Assembly (NCBI GenBank): GCA_034401795.1 | Contig: CM067370.1 | Span: 53,556,880-53,620,879 of the forward strand | Direction of reading: 5' to 3' | From: Chaetoderma sp. LZ-2023a | Lineage: Eukaryota > Mollusca > Caudofoveata > Chaetodermatida > Chaetodermatidae | DNA length: 64,000 bases | In this document: positions 22,795-35,069 of the stretch, in pieces | How the letters are laid out: each line of letters opens with the position of its first letter | Position numbering within the stretch: the stretch's first letter is position 1 | Made by a program: the position numbers and the translations under genes | Notes under the pieces: model-generated | Told to the model about the DNA's origin: nothing | The model's database searches: none | Seen by the model: the letters and a program-made list of their open reading frames with translations, nothing else

Positions 22795-23031
22795 ATATCT
22801 ATCTAAAATGGTGGCTACACTCCTAGTTAGTCAGTGTCCATAAACTAATAGTCATAAATTTAGTTAGGATACGTATCTTTTATCAGTATATGAGAACAAA
22901 GAGACGACCGGTCTTTACTAAGCACTTATATGAAAGTTGGTGATTAGACAGGCATAATGGATACTCTCATCAACAACATAATAATTACTAAGTATGACAA
23001 CCATGAGGACACATAGACAATGGTATAATTA

Positions 23032-24866
23032 CACAAGAGGACCAAGGGGCCTGTGTCGCTCACCTAGAACACAGGTATTTTAAGTAGAAAGTAGATCTTA
23101 CATGTAGGTGGCTGGTGAGTGGTTTCACAGACTCTGAATAGTCTTTTAAAAGAGTTTAGGGACATGTTTGTTATTCCAATATGTCCGCCAAACACGGTAG
23201 ATTTAGATTGGTCGACAGCGGCCACGTTTTTTGATGTATCACTTTCCCTGGAACAAACTTTAATGGCCCTTAGTCCAAAATCATATCTCCCCAATTTAGG
23301 CCCTATCCGTTTAGCGGTTCTGGAGAAATGGTTTTCGCGAAAACTAGGTCATCCAAGATGGCTGACAAAATATTTGGTCAATTAGGTTCCCGTAAACAAA
23401 CTTCGTCAGCTCTTGCTCTAGATGATATTTCTTAAGTTTTGAATCGATCAATGAAGCAGTTTCAGACATGTCAGAAAAGATTTCTCTATGATGACCACAG
23501 GCCAAATTGGCCGATCGGCTTCCTTTGAAAAAACTTAGATACCTATGCACTCTGGATGCTTCCTGCAAAATATGATTGAAATATTTTGATTTCCCATTGC
23601 TTTAGTACGGGCATTTTTTGTGGGAAAAAGATCCACGATGGCTGCAAAACCGTTACTCTGACAGTTTCAAGTGGAACTTTGAAATCAGCATACCGAAAAA
23701 CCTATACCAAACCAATTTCAGCTTCAAAATCCATCAAATAAAAAATTTCAATATGGCCAACAAACACATTACATTTTTATTGGTCCATAACAGCCATAAT
23801 TTTTTTATGTATCCACAACCTTTAATAGCCATTAGTTCCTAATCATATCTCCCAAATTTCATCCCGATCTCTTCAGCGGTTCTGGAGGTAGGTTTCATAA
23901 AAACTACTAGGCCAATTAAGTTCCTTTGAACAAAACTTGGTTCAGCTCTTGCCCTAGATATTTCATGAGTTTTGAATCAATCAAGTGATTTCAGAGACTT
24001 TTAAAGATGTTTCTAAAAATCGGTCAAAATCCAAGATTGCGCCGACCAATTTGATCGATCGGCTTCCTTTGACCAAGTTAGATCCCTATGCCCTACGGAT
24101 GCTTCCTGCCACATATGATTGAAATCGGCCAAATGGTTCTCGAGAATAAGAAATTTTGAATTTCCCATTGCTTTATTATGGGATCTTTTGGCGGGAAAAA
24201 GATCCAAGATGGGCACCAAACCGTTTATCTGAGTTTCGAAAATGGCAAATTTGAAATCAACATACACAAAAAACTAGCTAAAACCAATTTCAGCTTCAAA
24301 ACCAGTCAAATTAAAAAAATCCATTATGGCCGCCAAACACGCTACATTTTGATTGGCCCACATCAGACATGCTATTTTAAGTATCAGCTTCCCTTGGACA
24401 AACTTTTATTGCCCTCAGTTCATAACCATATCTCCAAAATTTCAGCCTGATACATTCAATAGTTCTGGAGAAGTCGTTTTCGCGAAAACTACGTCATCCA
24501 AGATGGCCACCAAACTATTTGGCCAATCAAGTTCCCCTGAACAAACTCGGTTCAGCTCTTGTCGTAGATGATATTTCATGAGTTTTCGATCCCCCAAGTT
24601 TTTTTGGAAAAGATTTTTAGAGGTTTCAAACAATCTGCCAAATTTAAAGTTAGCCGCCTGCCAAATTGGCCTGATCGGCTTCATTTGAACAAAGTTGAAT
24701 CTCCATGCCCAAAGGATGCTTCCTGCCAAATATAATTGAAATCAGTCCAGTGGTTCTTGAGAAGTTGTTTAAAGAAAAAGTTGGAGGATAGACAGACAGA
24801 CAGGCGATGGATGGTCACCACGGCATAAGCTCATTTGGCCATTCTGGCCAGGTGAGCTAATAATGG
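23032..24866 (+). repeat. CAAGATGGCC-type long repeat, copy 2
   Basis: Opens with GGCCTGTGTCGCTCACCTAG and ends with GGCCAGGTGAGCTAATAATG after a GACAGACAGACAGG tract. Its internal units match copy 1. Short open frames inside (for example 24178-24450) are chance translations of the repeat. Confidence 0.75.
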
Positions 24867-27150
24867 ACAGCAGAAATTAAAAATTTACAAAAAATAGTAT
24901 TTAAACTACAAAACTATAGCATATTTTCCAACAATATAATACAAATGTACCAGCATTTAATATACATTAAGTGGTGGCTAGAAATATTGAAAACCATTTT
25001 TATTTAAGAGATTTACATTTAATAGGAATTAGTTGAGTGCTAAATGCTACGGTTCTGACCAGCAGATGAAAGGTCCAGTCTTAATCAATTGCAACCTTGC
25101 TCATATCACATTGTTGTATTAACAATTTGATGATTAATTTGAAAGCAATTTGCTTGAAAGTCATTGCTGCATAGGGCAAATTGTTTTCATATATAATCAC
25201 AGTTCAATTCCATGATTTCCAAACAAAATTTCAGGAATATTGGCATAAATGCATCCGTAAATGGTTATAGTTCTTAGTACCACCTATATTCATTACCTCG
25301 TCAACTACAACCCCACCCACCCCACCGCTATCCCAGCTGATCTCGCCACTGAATAAATTGGAAATTTCAATAAACTTTTTGCACATTCAACTTGATGTTT
25401 AAAATCAATCATTATTAAATTTGCGACTTCCCGGCATTTTTCTAATTACCGGTAGATGGCCTTATTTCGCACAATAACACTACTGCCATGACGATGGCAG
25501 ATGATTGTAAATTAAACATGATAAAACAACAACAGTGAAATGAAAACTGCAAAATGAAACAGATTTATGATTATAAAATTACCTAATTAACGATGGATCA
25601 CATTCGACATGCTGAAAACCCAGCAGCGAGTGGAAGAATATCGGGAACACAACGAAGCAAGGGTGGAGCAAAATAAACCTCATTCAGAATTGCAGAATAT
25701 GCTAAATTCCATGACTTTCAATGACCTCTGACCAAATCTACAAGTTTCAATGACTTTCAAGGCCCTGGATTTTTCACTATAAATGCCATTATTTTCCAGG
25801 ATGCATGCGAACCCTGTAGTATGAAATGATAATGATTTAGGATACTAGGATAAATAATTCATAGTCAAATATATTAAATCCTACACTTTGATATGGACAA
25901 ATATTTAATGTTTGTTACATCACCAGTCAATATGAAATATGTGACCGGGTCTTAAATCTTTGGCAGACCGCGTATTAACTAATATAAACGAGTTTATTGC
26001 AAAAATGCTTTTAACAAGGTGATGACAACAATAGGCCCAAGGGCCTATATAACTCACTCACCTGCATCATCAGTATTTGAACAAGGAACAGGAAATATCG
26101 GACAATTTTGACTGGACATACAAACATATCTGTATGAAACACGGGAATCGAAGTTCCAAATTTGAAAATGTTAACAAGAAACCTGAGCATTTCCGTCAGG
26201 AATGAAGGATATATTATAATTTTCGCTGTCAACATCAATGAACTAGCAATCTTAGGCACGCTCACTTCAATGGGTCCAGAGAAAGCATGTTTGTGAACAA
26301 GTTCAAAGATCATTCAAGATGGCTCACAGACAAATTGACCAAATTGAAAAACCTTTTGCTCTTGGCAATGTGAAGACATATCCGAAATATTCTATAGCCA
26401 AAATAAGAAGCTTCTGTTGAAAACATGATAAAGCTACCCATTAAGAGTTAATGAGATACATGATATTTATACAGCACATCTTTCCTGCATTAAGCAAACA
26501 TAATGTTACCAGACAATTATAAGCTAAATGGAAAACCTGCACTGACTGTTTTATAAATTAAATACTGCAAGAGTTACACTATTTAACCCTTCAATATGCA
26601 AGCCGGCCAAAAATCGCTTTTGCAGTAGTCTTGCTAAATGTCCAGCTGCAGACCAACAGAAAAATATTTTTGAAAATTTATCAAGAATGACAAGCTCGAT
26701 AATCGTGCTAGTCATTACAGTGATAAAATTTTCAAAAACATTCTTCTCTTGGTCTGCAACTGGACATTTTCTATTAGAAAATTCCAATTTTCTGGAACAA
26801 ATTTGACAGCTAAAGGTCAATGCTCACGATTAGGCATGAAAATGTATATTCTTGCACAGTGAATGCTCATTTGTAGACCAAGAGAAGACTATTTTTTAAA
26901 TGCTCGGTTATCGAGCCATGCACTCCAGGCATTCCATCAATAAATTTTCAAAAATACTTCTCTTGGCGTGCAAATGGACATGTCTCAAGATCACTATAGA
27001 AGCTGGTTTAGGTCGACTTGAGCATTTTGTAAAGGAGTCAAAATCCCATAACAAACAAAAACAAAGATCTCAAATACTGCCTAGTCAGATGTGAAGCTTA
27101 ATAGATACAAATTTACATTACATAAAAACAAAACATCAACGCAACAGATT
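24867..27150. other. Non-coding region with several worn repeats
   Basis: Contains a hairpin A remnant (25130-25200) and a probable hAT-type MITE end at about 25680-25817, where ATTTTCCAGGATGCATGCGA is followed by ACCCTG. There is also a short CAAGATGGC-type remnant (26028-26350) and two hairpin C copies (26585-26825, 26855-27015). No gene is seen. Confidence 0.5.
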
Positions 27151-28372
27151 TAGTGTTAACACCGTGTTAGCGCCTGCTGGTAACACCAAATATTGTGTTA
27201 GTTTTAGTGTTAATATCAACACCTGCTTTTGCCTTCATTTTCACATATGTCATTAGTGAATAAAAGGGGAACAGATATTCAAATCAGCATAAAATAAGCT
27301 GAATTTACTTGATATGAATGAGTTATTAGCTTACCTTTTCACTGGCAGATGAAAATGTAGTCATTTATAGCTATATCTAGCTTGGTGTTAACACTAACCT
27401 CTAGCGGTTAGCACTGTGTTGAGGTCAAGTCTTGGTGTTAGTGTTAGTACTTGCTGCTAATAAACAACAAGTCAAAGCATAATTTCATTTGTATGCAACG
27501 CAATCTAACATCAAAGAGGGACCAAATTTGTAAACACGAAACAAAATGATAGCCTTATACTTTATATAGCGATATGCCAACTTCTGTATATTATTGTGGG
27601 AAAACAGCTTATTTTTTGGTCTATATAAAAAATTGTTATTTACCTCAAATAGGAAGAGAGAAGACATATTTATGTAGAGTGTTATCCGCTCCTTTTAAAC
27701 ATGTAACGTACCGGATATTAAATATTAGCCATATAGACAATTTAAGCTAAAAATAAAATGACTCGAATTTTAGTTGATTACCTCCCTTGCAAAATAGTCA
27801 CAAATATGAGATGGTATATAGCCTGATTCACATATCTATAGCCTGATTCACATATCTCAAATATCTATGGTAAATTCTGAAGACTGTTTGCTGGTAACAT
27901 TAAATTTATGTTAATGAAAAGTCTATGAAAGCATAGTTATAATGAAAAACATAAATTCCTGAAGACTAGTTCACCTATTTACCCACTTTACCACCACATT
28001 CCAAGCCTTTGCCATTTTAGGCATAAGGGGAGACCGGGCGGGGCACTATGTAAAATCTCATAGCTGGATTCGTGTTTGATTTAACACTCGATCATAGGCG
28101 TAGGAACAGGTGGGGTAGGGGCGAGGGCACCCACCCAGCCCCCAGGTTTTTCCTCTACCATATAGAGTATAGAGTATCTATATAGCTCCCTAGTTTTTGG
28201 CCCCACCCATAGATTAGCCACCCTACCACCACCCCTGGTCAGAGTACATTCCTACACCCTGACACTACCAGTATTAGTGTTAACACGGCTGGTGTTAATG
28301 TTAACACTCCTGGTGTTAGTGATCAGTGTTAACACTAACACCAACACTAACACCGAGACTTGACCTCACCCA
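27151..28372. repeat. Element bounded by inverted GTGTTA-rich clusters
   Basis: Clusters of GTGTTA/TAACAC lie at 27151-27230, 27381-27460 and 28265-28372. GAGGTCAAGTCTTGGTGTTA (27421-27440) pairs with CACCGAGACTTGACCTCA near 28350. The 1.2-kb span has no coding capacity. Repeated short motifs at inverted ends suggest transposase-binding subterminal repeats of a non-autonomous DNA transposon. Confidence 0.55.
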
Positions 28373-29004
28373 TTGAGTAAATGCAGTAAGGGCATGACGA
28401 ATACAAAAATGTTATGGACATGAATAAAACTTCACTTCAAATACTCCCTCAAGAGTAAGGTAGTAAAACAAATAGAAAGGAAAATTAGCTGTTATACAGT
28501 AGGAGTGCTACTTTATGCATTATCAAAAATGTTTACTCTATAAAAATAAATTGGCAACAATAAAAACATACACTATTGGTGGATTAACTCTCTTCATTCT
28601 GAGTTAGCAGACAATTATACGATAAATGTAAAACAATGATATTTTGAAGGTGTGAGTGAATGTAGATGCTTGTTGAAGCAAGGACAAATTTCAAACTATG
28701 TCTTTCACGATAAACAATGCGTGTTAATCCCTGAACACTCAAGCTGGTCGAAAGGGCTTCAGCAGTGGTCAAGAAATGTCCATTTACAAACCAAGAAGAC
28801 TATTTTTTAAATTTTACCACTGGAGTGACTGGCTCGATAACCAAATGAGTCCTTCCAGTCATGTGCCAGTGCTAAATTTTCCAAAAAAACTTTTGGTATG
28901 CAAATGGGTATTTTCTGAGAAAATGTACATTTTCTTGAACAGATTAATTGAGGGTTTAAATGTTACAACCTACCTTGTAATAACACTGCATACAAGTCTT
29001 CTTT
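28373..29004. other. Non-coding; one hairpin C copy
   Basis: 28720-28960 carries a worn hairpin C copy with GGAGTGACTGGCTCGATAAC. Nothing else is recognised. Confidence 0.5.
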
Positions 29005-29064
29005 AACACTTTAACACTCATAGCAGACAAAAAACGCTTCTGCAGTGGTCTTACGAAATCTCCA

Positions 29065-29185
29065 TTTACAGACCAAGAGAAGACTATTTTTGAAAACTTA
29101 CCACTGGAATGACTGGCTCAGTTATACCGAGCCAGTCATTCCAGCGGTAAATTTACAAAAATAGTTATCTCTTGGTCTGCAAATT
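29065..29185. repeat. Hairpin family C, best-preserved copy
   Basis: CAGACCAAGAGAAGACTATT on the left pairs with AATAGTTATCTCTTGGTCTG on the right. TACCACTGGAATGACTGGCT pairs with AGCCAGTCATTCCAGCGGTA around a loop of a few bases. The wider unit extends to TTAACACT and TTCTGCAGTGGTCTT outside the hairpin. Confidence 0.9.
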
Positions 29186-29462
29186 GACAGCAGTAATGCA
29201 TTCCAGTCAAATTATTATCAAAATATTCAAGTTTGATTGCATTGAAATTGAAATAAGTTTTATGTATGAAAGGGATAAGACAATACTATATTAAATATTA
29301 AGAACAATGATCAGAGACTGCAGAATGCAGACTCTCATTCCTTCGAGGCGGATTTCAATTCATTATTGTATCACATTTATTTCAAGTCTAACATGTCAAA
29401 TAGTCAAATTGGATAAATAATTTTAAAGAAACAGTCATAGACAGATAGACCAAAAAAATGTG

Positions 29463-30806
29463 TGTTAAACCAGAGGGGTCTGTATCACTGACCTGGAATT
29501 ATTGCCCACTGGCACAACCGAACAAAACGAGATGACAACTGGAAAAATTTACCAATCTAATTTCTGTGAAGAAGGCTTAGCCAAGTTTTATTAAAACTGG
29601 CCCAGTGGTTAATAAGTAGACTTCTTATGATTTTCTCAGAAATTCGTAGGAAATACAAGATGTGTACCAAAAATGCTAAATTTTGCTTAATTCATGGCAG
29701 ATATGTTTTTGTGTGTATCAACTTTCCATGGAGAAAATGGCTCTTAGTTCTTAATTATATCTGTCAGACTTCGGCACGATCTGTTCAGCAATTTGGGAGT
29801 TGTTTTCACGAAAACTAGGTCATCCAAGATGGCCGACGAACCATGTGGCCAATCGAGTTCCGTTGAACAAACTTGGTTCAGCTGTTACCCTAGATCATAT
29901 TTCATGAGTTTTGAATTGATACCCAAAGCGGAGATTTTTAGATGTTTCTAAAATAGTCCAAAATCCAAGATGTCCACCAGACAAATTGGCTGATCGGCTT
30001 CCTTTGAACAAACATGGATCCCTACATGCCCTATGCCATAGATGCTTACTGCCAAATATACTTGAAATCAGCCCAGTGGTTCTCGAGAAGACATTTTAAA
30101 TTTACCATTGCTTTTAGTGTGGGAGTTTTTGGCGGGAAAATGATCCTAGATGGCCACCAAAACCTTCATCTGACAGTTTCGAAAATGGCAAATTTGAAAT
30201 CAGAATACAGAGAAAACTATATAAAACCAATTTCGTCTTAAAAATCCACCAAATAAAAATATTCAATATGGCCGCCAAACATGCTACATTTTGATTGATT
30301 CATGACGGCCATGTTTTTTCATGTATCAACTTCCCTTGAACAAACTTTAATGTCCCTTAGTCCCTAATCATATCTGCCAAATCTCGGCCCGATATGGTCA
30401 GCGGTTCTGGAGAAGTTGTCTTCGCTGAAACTAGGTCATCCAAGATGGCCACCAAAACCATTTGGCCAATCAAGTTCCCTTGAACAAACTTGGTTCAGCT
30501 CTTGCCCTAGATAATTTTTCATGAGGTTTGCATTGATTTCCCCCCCCCCCCCCCAAGCAGTTTCGCAGATTTTTAGACATTTCTAAAAATCAGCCAAAAT
30601 CCAAGATAGCCAATGGCCAAATTGGTCGATAGGCTGAGTTTGAACAAACTTGGATCCCTATGCCTTAAGGATGCTTCCTGCAAAATATAATTGAAATCGG
30701 CCTAGTGGTCTTTGAGAAGTCCTTTAAAGAAAAAGTTGATGGACAAGGCGGACGATTGCCATGGCATAAGCTCACTTGGTCAATCTGGCCAGGTGAGCTA
30801 AAAATG
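29463..30806 (+). repeat. CAAGATGGCC-type long repeat, copy 3
   Basis: Opens near CAGAGGGGTCTGTATCACTG and ends with GGCCAGGTGAGCTAAAAATG. It is a shorter copy with about one internal unit. CAAGATGGCC lies at about 29824 and 30441, and a C-run at 30540-30554. Confidence 0.75.
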
Positions 30807-31119
30807 TGAAGTGCCAAATGATATATACTCCATGAAGCGACAGTAAAAATTCATGACAATATGTCAATCATGCACCAACACAATAGAGATAAAGCTAAAG
30901 TATATAGTTGTACTATTGTTGCAGATTATATGTTGGAAATAGTTGCTATGTAGCGCTGACTATCAGGCACACTGAATTAGTCCGTTTATGGTCAGATTCA
31001 CTCAAGAAAATCAAAAATTTGTGTCAATTATCGAGCCAGTCAGCGCAGCGGAAAATCATCAAAAATAGTCTTCTTGGCATACAAATCGGCATTCTAATTT
31101 AACCCTTAGTACACTGATG

Positions 31120-31310
31120 ATGTCAATATTCTATCTTTTAATGTGTCAATAGCAAAGAAACCGGTGTTTATTTTTCAACAATTTTGGTGGACGATGTTGC
31201 TGTCTATGACAGCACAATCTTCCAACAAATTTGCTGAAAAATAAACACCAGTTCATCTTTTACTTTAATTTGAAAATTTAAAATTTTGACATCAGAGTGT
31301 TAAGGATTAA
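31120..31310. repeat. Hairpin family B, complete copy
   Basis: A palindrome has outer TGATGTCAA / TTGACATCA arms. An inner segment runs from GGTGTTTATTTTTC (31164) to GAAAAATAAACACC (31250), with GATGTTGCTGTC-TATGACAGCA at the centre. A second copy at 36115 is split by a tandem array. A hairpin C half copy precedes it at about 31015-31085. Confidence 0.8.
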
Positions 31311-31652
31311 AGACCATTGCAAAGGCTGGTTTGACCATTTAATGGTTAACTAGATTTTCTATATTTCAAGACAATTATACAGTAACATACATTGCTGAAT
31401 ATGTTGAATTTCAAAACATTCAATCAAATATTCCATATCATAAACAAGAGGCCCAAGGGGCCTGTGTCGCTCACCTGGAATTATTGGCGACTGGCACAAC
31501 ACAAAAAAGATGACCACTGTTAAAGTCCACCAAAAACATTATACTTTGATCGTCTTCTGGCGGACATGCTTTTTTTTACATATCAACTTTCCATGGACAA
31601 ATTTTAATGGCGTAATCATATCAGCCCAATTTCGGCATGATCCGTTCATCGG

Positions 31653-32757
31653 TAGGCTTGCGCGATTTCGCGATTTAATCGAAAATCGTGGTTTTGACAA
31701 AAATTGCTATTTTCTACGACGTAATTGAAAAAAATCGAAAAATCGTTAAAAATTGAGCAGACTAAGATTTTAAGTCATCATACAGCAGTAAAAGAATACA
31801 GTTATAATCCATTCGCGCATGTATCCATTGTGTTTTTTCTTGATCACTTCACACATGTGTTCACTAGGTCCTAATCAAAACACAAAGCTCTACGGTAAAC
31901 CAGCTAACAATAGCTAGGTAACACCTTTGTCAATGAGAAAACCAGCTAGTTACTCCGTCGAATCGCCATATAATTTTCTTTCTTTCGCTGCAGATCCCGA
32001 GTCTGTCATGAAATACCAAGTATATACTTAGTTGCAGTGTTAAGCAATAATCACTGACCATAATTCTTTTAAATTCTTTTAGCAATTTCAGGCTGTGTAC
32101 TAATTTTTCCTTTTTGATTTGGTTGTCATGTCTAATTAAAGAAAATAACGCAACAACATTCCAGATTGTTGTATTTTGAACTGTGCGTTCTGTTGATTAC
32201 TCTTAAATGGAAATCGTACATTCTGAAAGCAACTATAAACTGCACCATAGGACGAGTTTACACAGTTACTATCGTAGCTACTCAAAGCTACCGTCCTATG
32301 TGTATGGATTGCGCAGTATCTCCCCGGCTACTAATATTAGCGTCTTCACCCTACTCGGGTGATGACCTAAACTCATCCTACAAATGGAGGCTATAAGCGG
32401 AAGCGGGATTTATATTTTTACTCGACATTTTTTGTCAAATTTTGATGAAATAAACGATGTTTATTAAACTATGCGCAATATTTAGGCGGTCCCAATTAAT
32501 AATTTCACTCCCGCGATGATGGCTATAAAGTATACATTAAGCATAGATGTAGGATGGTAGGAATTTGTCGCATGAAATTGTGTTCTAATTTTGTGCTATT
32601 TTTGTATCATCTATTTCAACTTTCCCAGTTTTTGGTGACCTGTCACGTTACCCTGGTTTATGCTTTTGGGAATTTGGACCTACGATTTAATTGAAAATCG
32701 TGATTTTTTGTTATAAAATCGATCGCGATGTTTCAAAGTAAAAATCGTGCAACCCTA
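31653..32757. mobile_element. Non-autonomous hAT transposon with 8-bp target duplication
   Basis: The ends TAGGCTTGCGCGATTT and (complement) TAGGGTTGCACGATTT form the inverted repeat. The octamer TTCATCGG lies on both sides, at 31645-31652 and 32758-32765. An exact 8-bp duplication plus TAGGG-type ends is the hAT signature. The 1,105-bp interior has no transposase frame. Confidence 0.9.
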
Positions 32758-33097
32758 TTCATCGGTTCTGGAGAAGTCATCCAAGATGGCCACCGAACCA
32801 TTTGGCAAATTAAGTTCCTTCGAACAAACTTTTAGACGTTTCTAAAAATCGGCCGAAATCCAAGACCCAATTGGCCGATCGGCTTCGTTTAAACAAACTT
32901 GAATCTATATGCGCTAAGGATGCTTCCTGCCAAATATAATTGAAATTGTCCCAGTAGTTCTCGAGAAGACATTTTAAATTTCCCATTGCTTTAGTATTGG
33001 AGCTTATGGCGGGAAAATGATCCAAGATGGCCACCAAATCGTTTATCCGACCACTTCGAAAATGGAAAATTTGAGATCAGAATACCAAAAAACACAT

Positions 33098-33901
33098 ACC
33101 GTGATTTCTCGACTAAAGGCTGCCCTCGAATATAGAACGCTGTCCCAAATTTGACCAAAATCCACCCAAAAAACTCTTGTATTCAAGTATAAGACGCTGT
33201 CAAATTTAGAAAATTGGTATAAAAAATTTCCATCACTCAGTGCTATGTTTAATGTATGACTAAAAATTATCATGGTGGAAGCGAAATTATTAAAGAGGAC
33301 TGCCTAAATATTGTGTATCTTCAATAAAGATCGTTTATTACATCAAAATCAATCTATTTTTGGCATAAAATGTCTCCTTGAAAATATAGAAATCATGTGA
33401 CAGAAACAGAATGTAATGGCTCTTTTGCATTTTGAGGCGCTGTGTGATCTTATGCACTAATGGGAGTTGGTTATCTGGCTCTTTTGCGATTGGAGGCGCT
33501 GTGTAATCTTATGCGCTAACAGGAGTTGGTTATCAAACGGGTACGGGAACATTCAGTTCCTACCGCCTGTCCTATCCTATCTGGATTAATTTTTATGTAA
33601 TAAGTGATATTTATTAAAGAATAAGCAATATTTAGGCGCCCAATTTAATAATTTCACTTCCGGTTGGTGTTTTTTGGAGTATACATTAAACATAGTCGTC
33701 AGGTGGCGCAAATTGTCTAGGGTAGCATTTAGTTCAATTTCCGTGGTATAATCTTTGAGTTTTTAAGAAAAATTTTGACCCAAAAATGTGTTCACGGAAT
33801 GTTCTCAATTATAGGACGCACCCCCCCCTCCACCCCCCCCCCCCTTCCTAGAACATGTAATTTGAGCAAAAAACTGCGTCCTTTATTTCTATTTTATCGG
33901 T
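33098..33901. mobile_element. 804-bp insertion with ACCG...CGGT ends
   Basis: The insertion interrupts the CAAGATGGCC repeat between ACCAAAAAACAC and AAAACCAATTTC. Its ends ACCGTGATTTC and ACCGATAAAATAG (complement) are short imperfect inverted repeats, both leading to TAAAGG. Flanking AT dinucleotides may be the target duplication. Inside, a 59-bp unit starting GGCTCTTTTGC is repeated at 33418 and 33477, and C-runs lie at 33821-33844. The superfamily is not identified. Confidence 0.6.
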
Positions 33902-35069
33902 ATAAAACCAATTTCGGCCTCAACAATCATCAAATAAAAAAAGCCAATATGGCCGCCATACATGCTATATTTTAATTGGCCCATGGCGGCCATGTTTTTT
34001 GACGGATCAATTTCCCTTGAACAAACTTTAATGATCCCTTAGTCCCTAATCATATCTGGCAAATTTCGACCCGATCCCTTCAGCGGTTCTGGAGAAGTCA
34101 TTTTCGCTAAAACTAGGTTACCCAAGATGGCCGCCAAACCATTTGACCAATCAAGTTTCCTTGAACAAACTTGGTTCAGTTCTTGCCCTAGATCTTATTT
34201 CATGAGGTTTGCATCAATCTCCCAAGCGGTTTCAGATTTTTAGACGTTTATAAAAATCGGCCAAAATCAAAGATGGCCGCTCTCTTAATTGGCTGATCAG
34301 CTTTGTTTGAACAAACTTGAATCTCTATGCCCTAAGGATGCTTCCTGCCAAATATAACTGAAATTGACTGAGTAGTTCTCGAGAATACATTTTAAATTTC
34401 CCATTGCTTCAGTATGGGAGCTTTTGGCAGGAAAATGATCCAAGATGGCCACCAAACCGTTTATCCACCCGCTTCAAAAATTGCAAATTTGTGTTCAGAA
34501 TACCAAAAAAAAAACAACCAATTTTGGCCTCAAAATCCATCAAATAAAAAAATCCAATATGGCTGCCAAACACGCTATAATTTGATTGGCCATTAGCGGC
34601 CATGTTTTTTTATGGTTCAACTTCACTTGAACAAAGTTTAATGGCCCTTAGTCCCTAATCATATCTGGCAAATTTCGACCCGATCCCTTCAGAGGTTCTG
34701 GAGAAGTCATTTTCGCTAAAACTAGGTCAACCAAGATGGCCCCCGAACCATTTGACCAATCAAGTTCCTTGAACAAACTTGCTTCAACTCATGCCCTAGA
34801 TCATATTCCATTAGGTTTGCATCAATCCCTCAAGCAGTTTCAGAGATTTTTAAAGATGTTTCCTAAAATCGGTCAAAATCCCGCTGGCCAAATTGGCTGA
34901 TCCCTATGGCCTAAGGATGCTTCCTGCCAAATATAATTTAAATCGGCACAGAGGTTCTTGAGAAGTCGCTTAAAAGAAATGTTGACGGATGGGCGACGGA
35001 TGGACACACGACAGACGGTCGCCATGGCATAAGCTCACTTGGCCTTTTAGGCCAGGTGATCTAAAAATG

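Larger units (their letters stand above)
19621..22902. mobile_element. Composite foldback element with outer inverted arms
   Basis: 19621-19743 and 22783-22902 are inverted copies of each other. TCATATACTGATAAAAGATA on the left matches the complement of TATCTTTTATCAGTATATGA on the right, as do the segments around GGAGTGTAGCC and CCATTTTAGATA. Between them sit the 1-kb palindrome (19771-20799) and a CAAGATGGCC-type element (20823-22794). No transposase frame is present, so this is a non-autonomous or composite unit. Confidence 0.6.
31443..35069 (+). repeat. CAAGATGGCC-type long repeat, copy 4, with two nested insertions
   Basis: Opens with AACAAGAGGCCCAAGGGGCC and ends with GGCCAGGTGATCTAAAAATG. 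It is the longest copy because a hAT-type element (31653-32757) and an ACCG-ended element (33098-33901) lie inside it. CAAGATGGCC occurs at about 32767, 33022, 34122, 34437 and 34729. Confidence 0.75.

Noticed and set aside
20708-24729. Numerous 60-100-codon frames on both strands
   Set aside because: They lie within the CAAGATGGCC repeats, are not conserved in frame between copies and contain repeat-derived phrases only.
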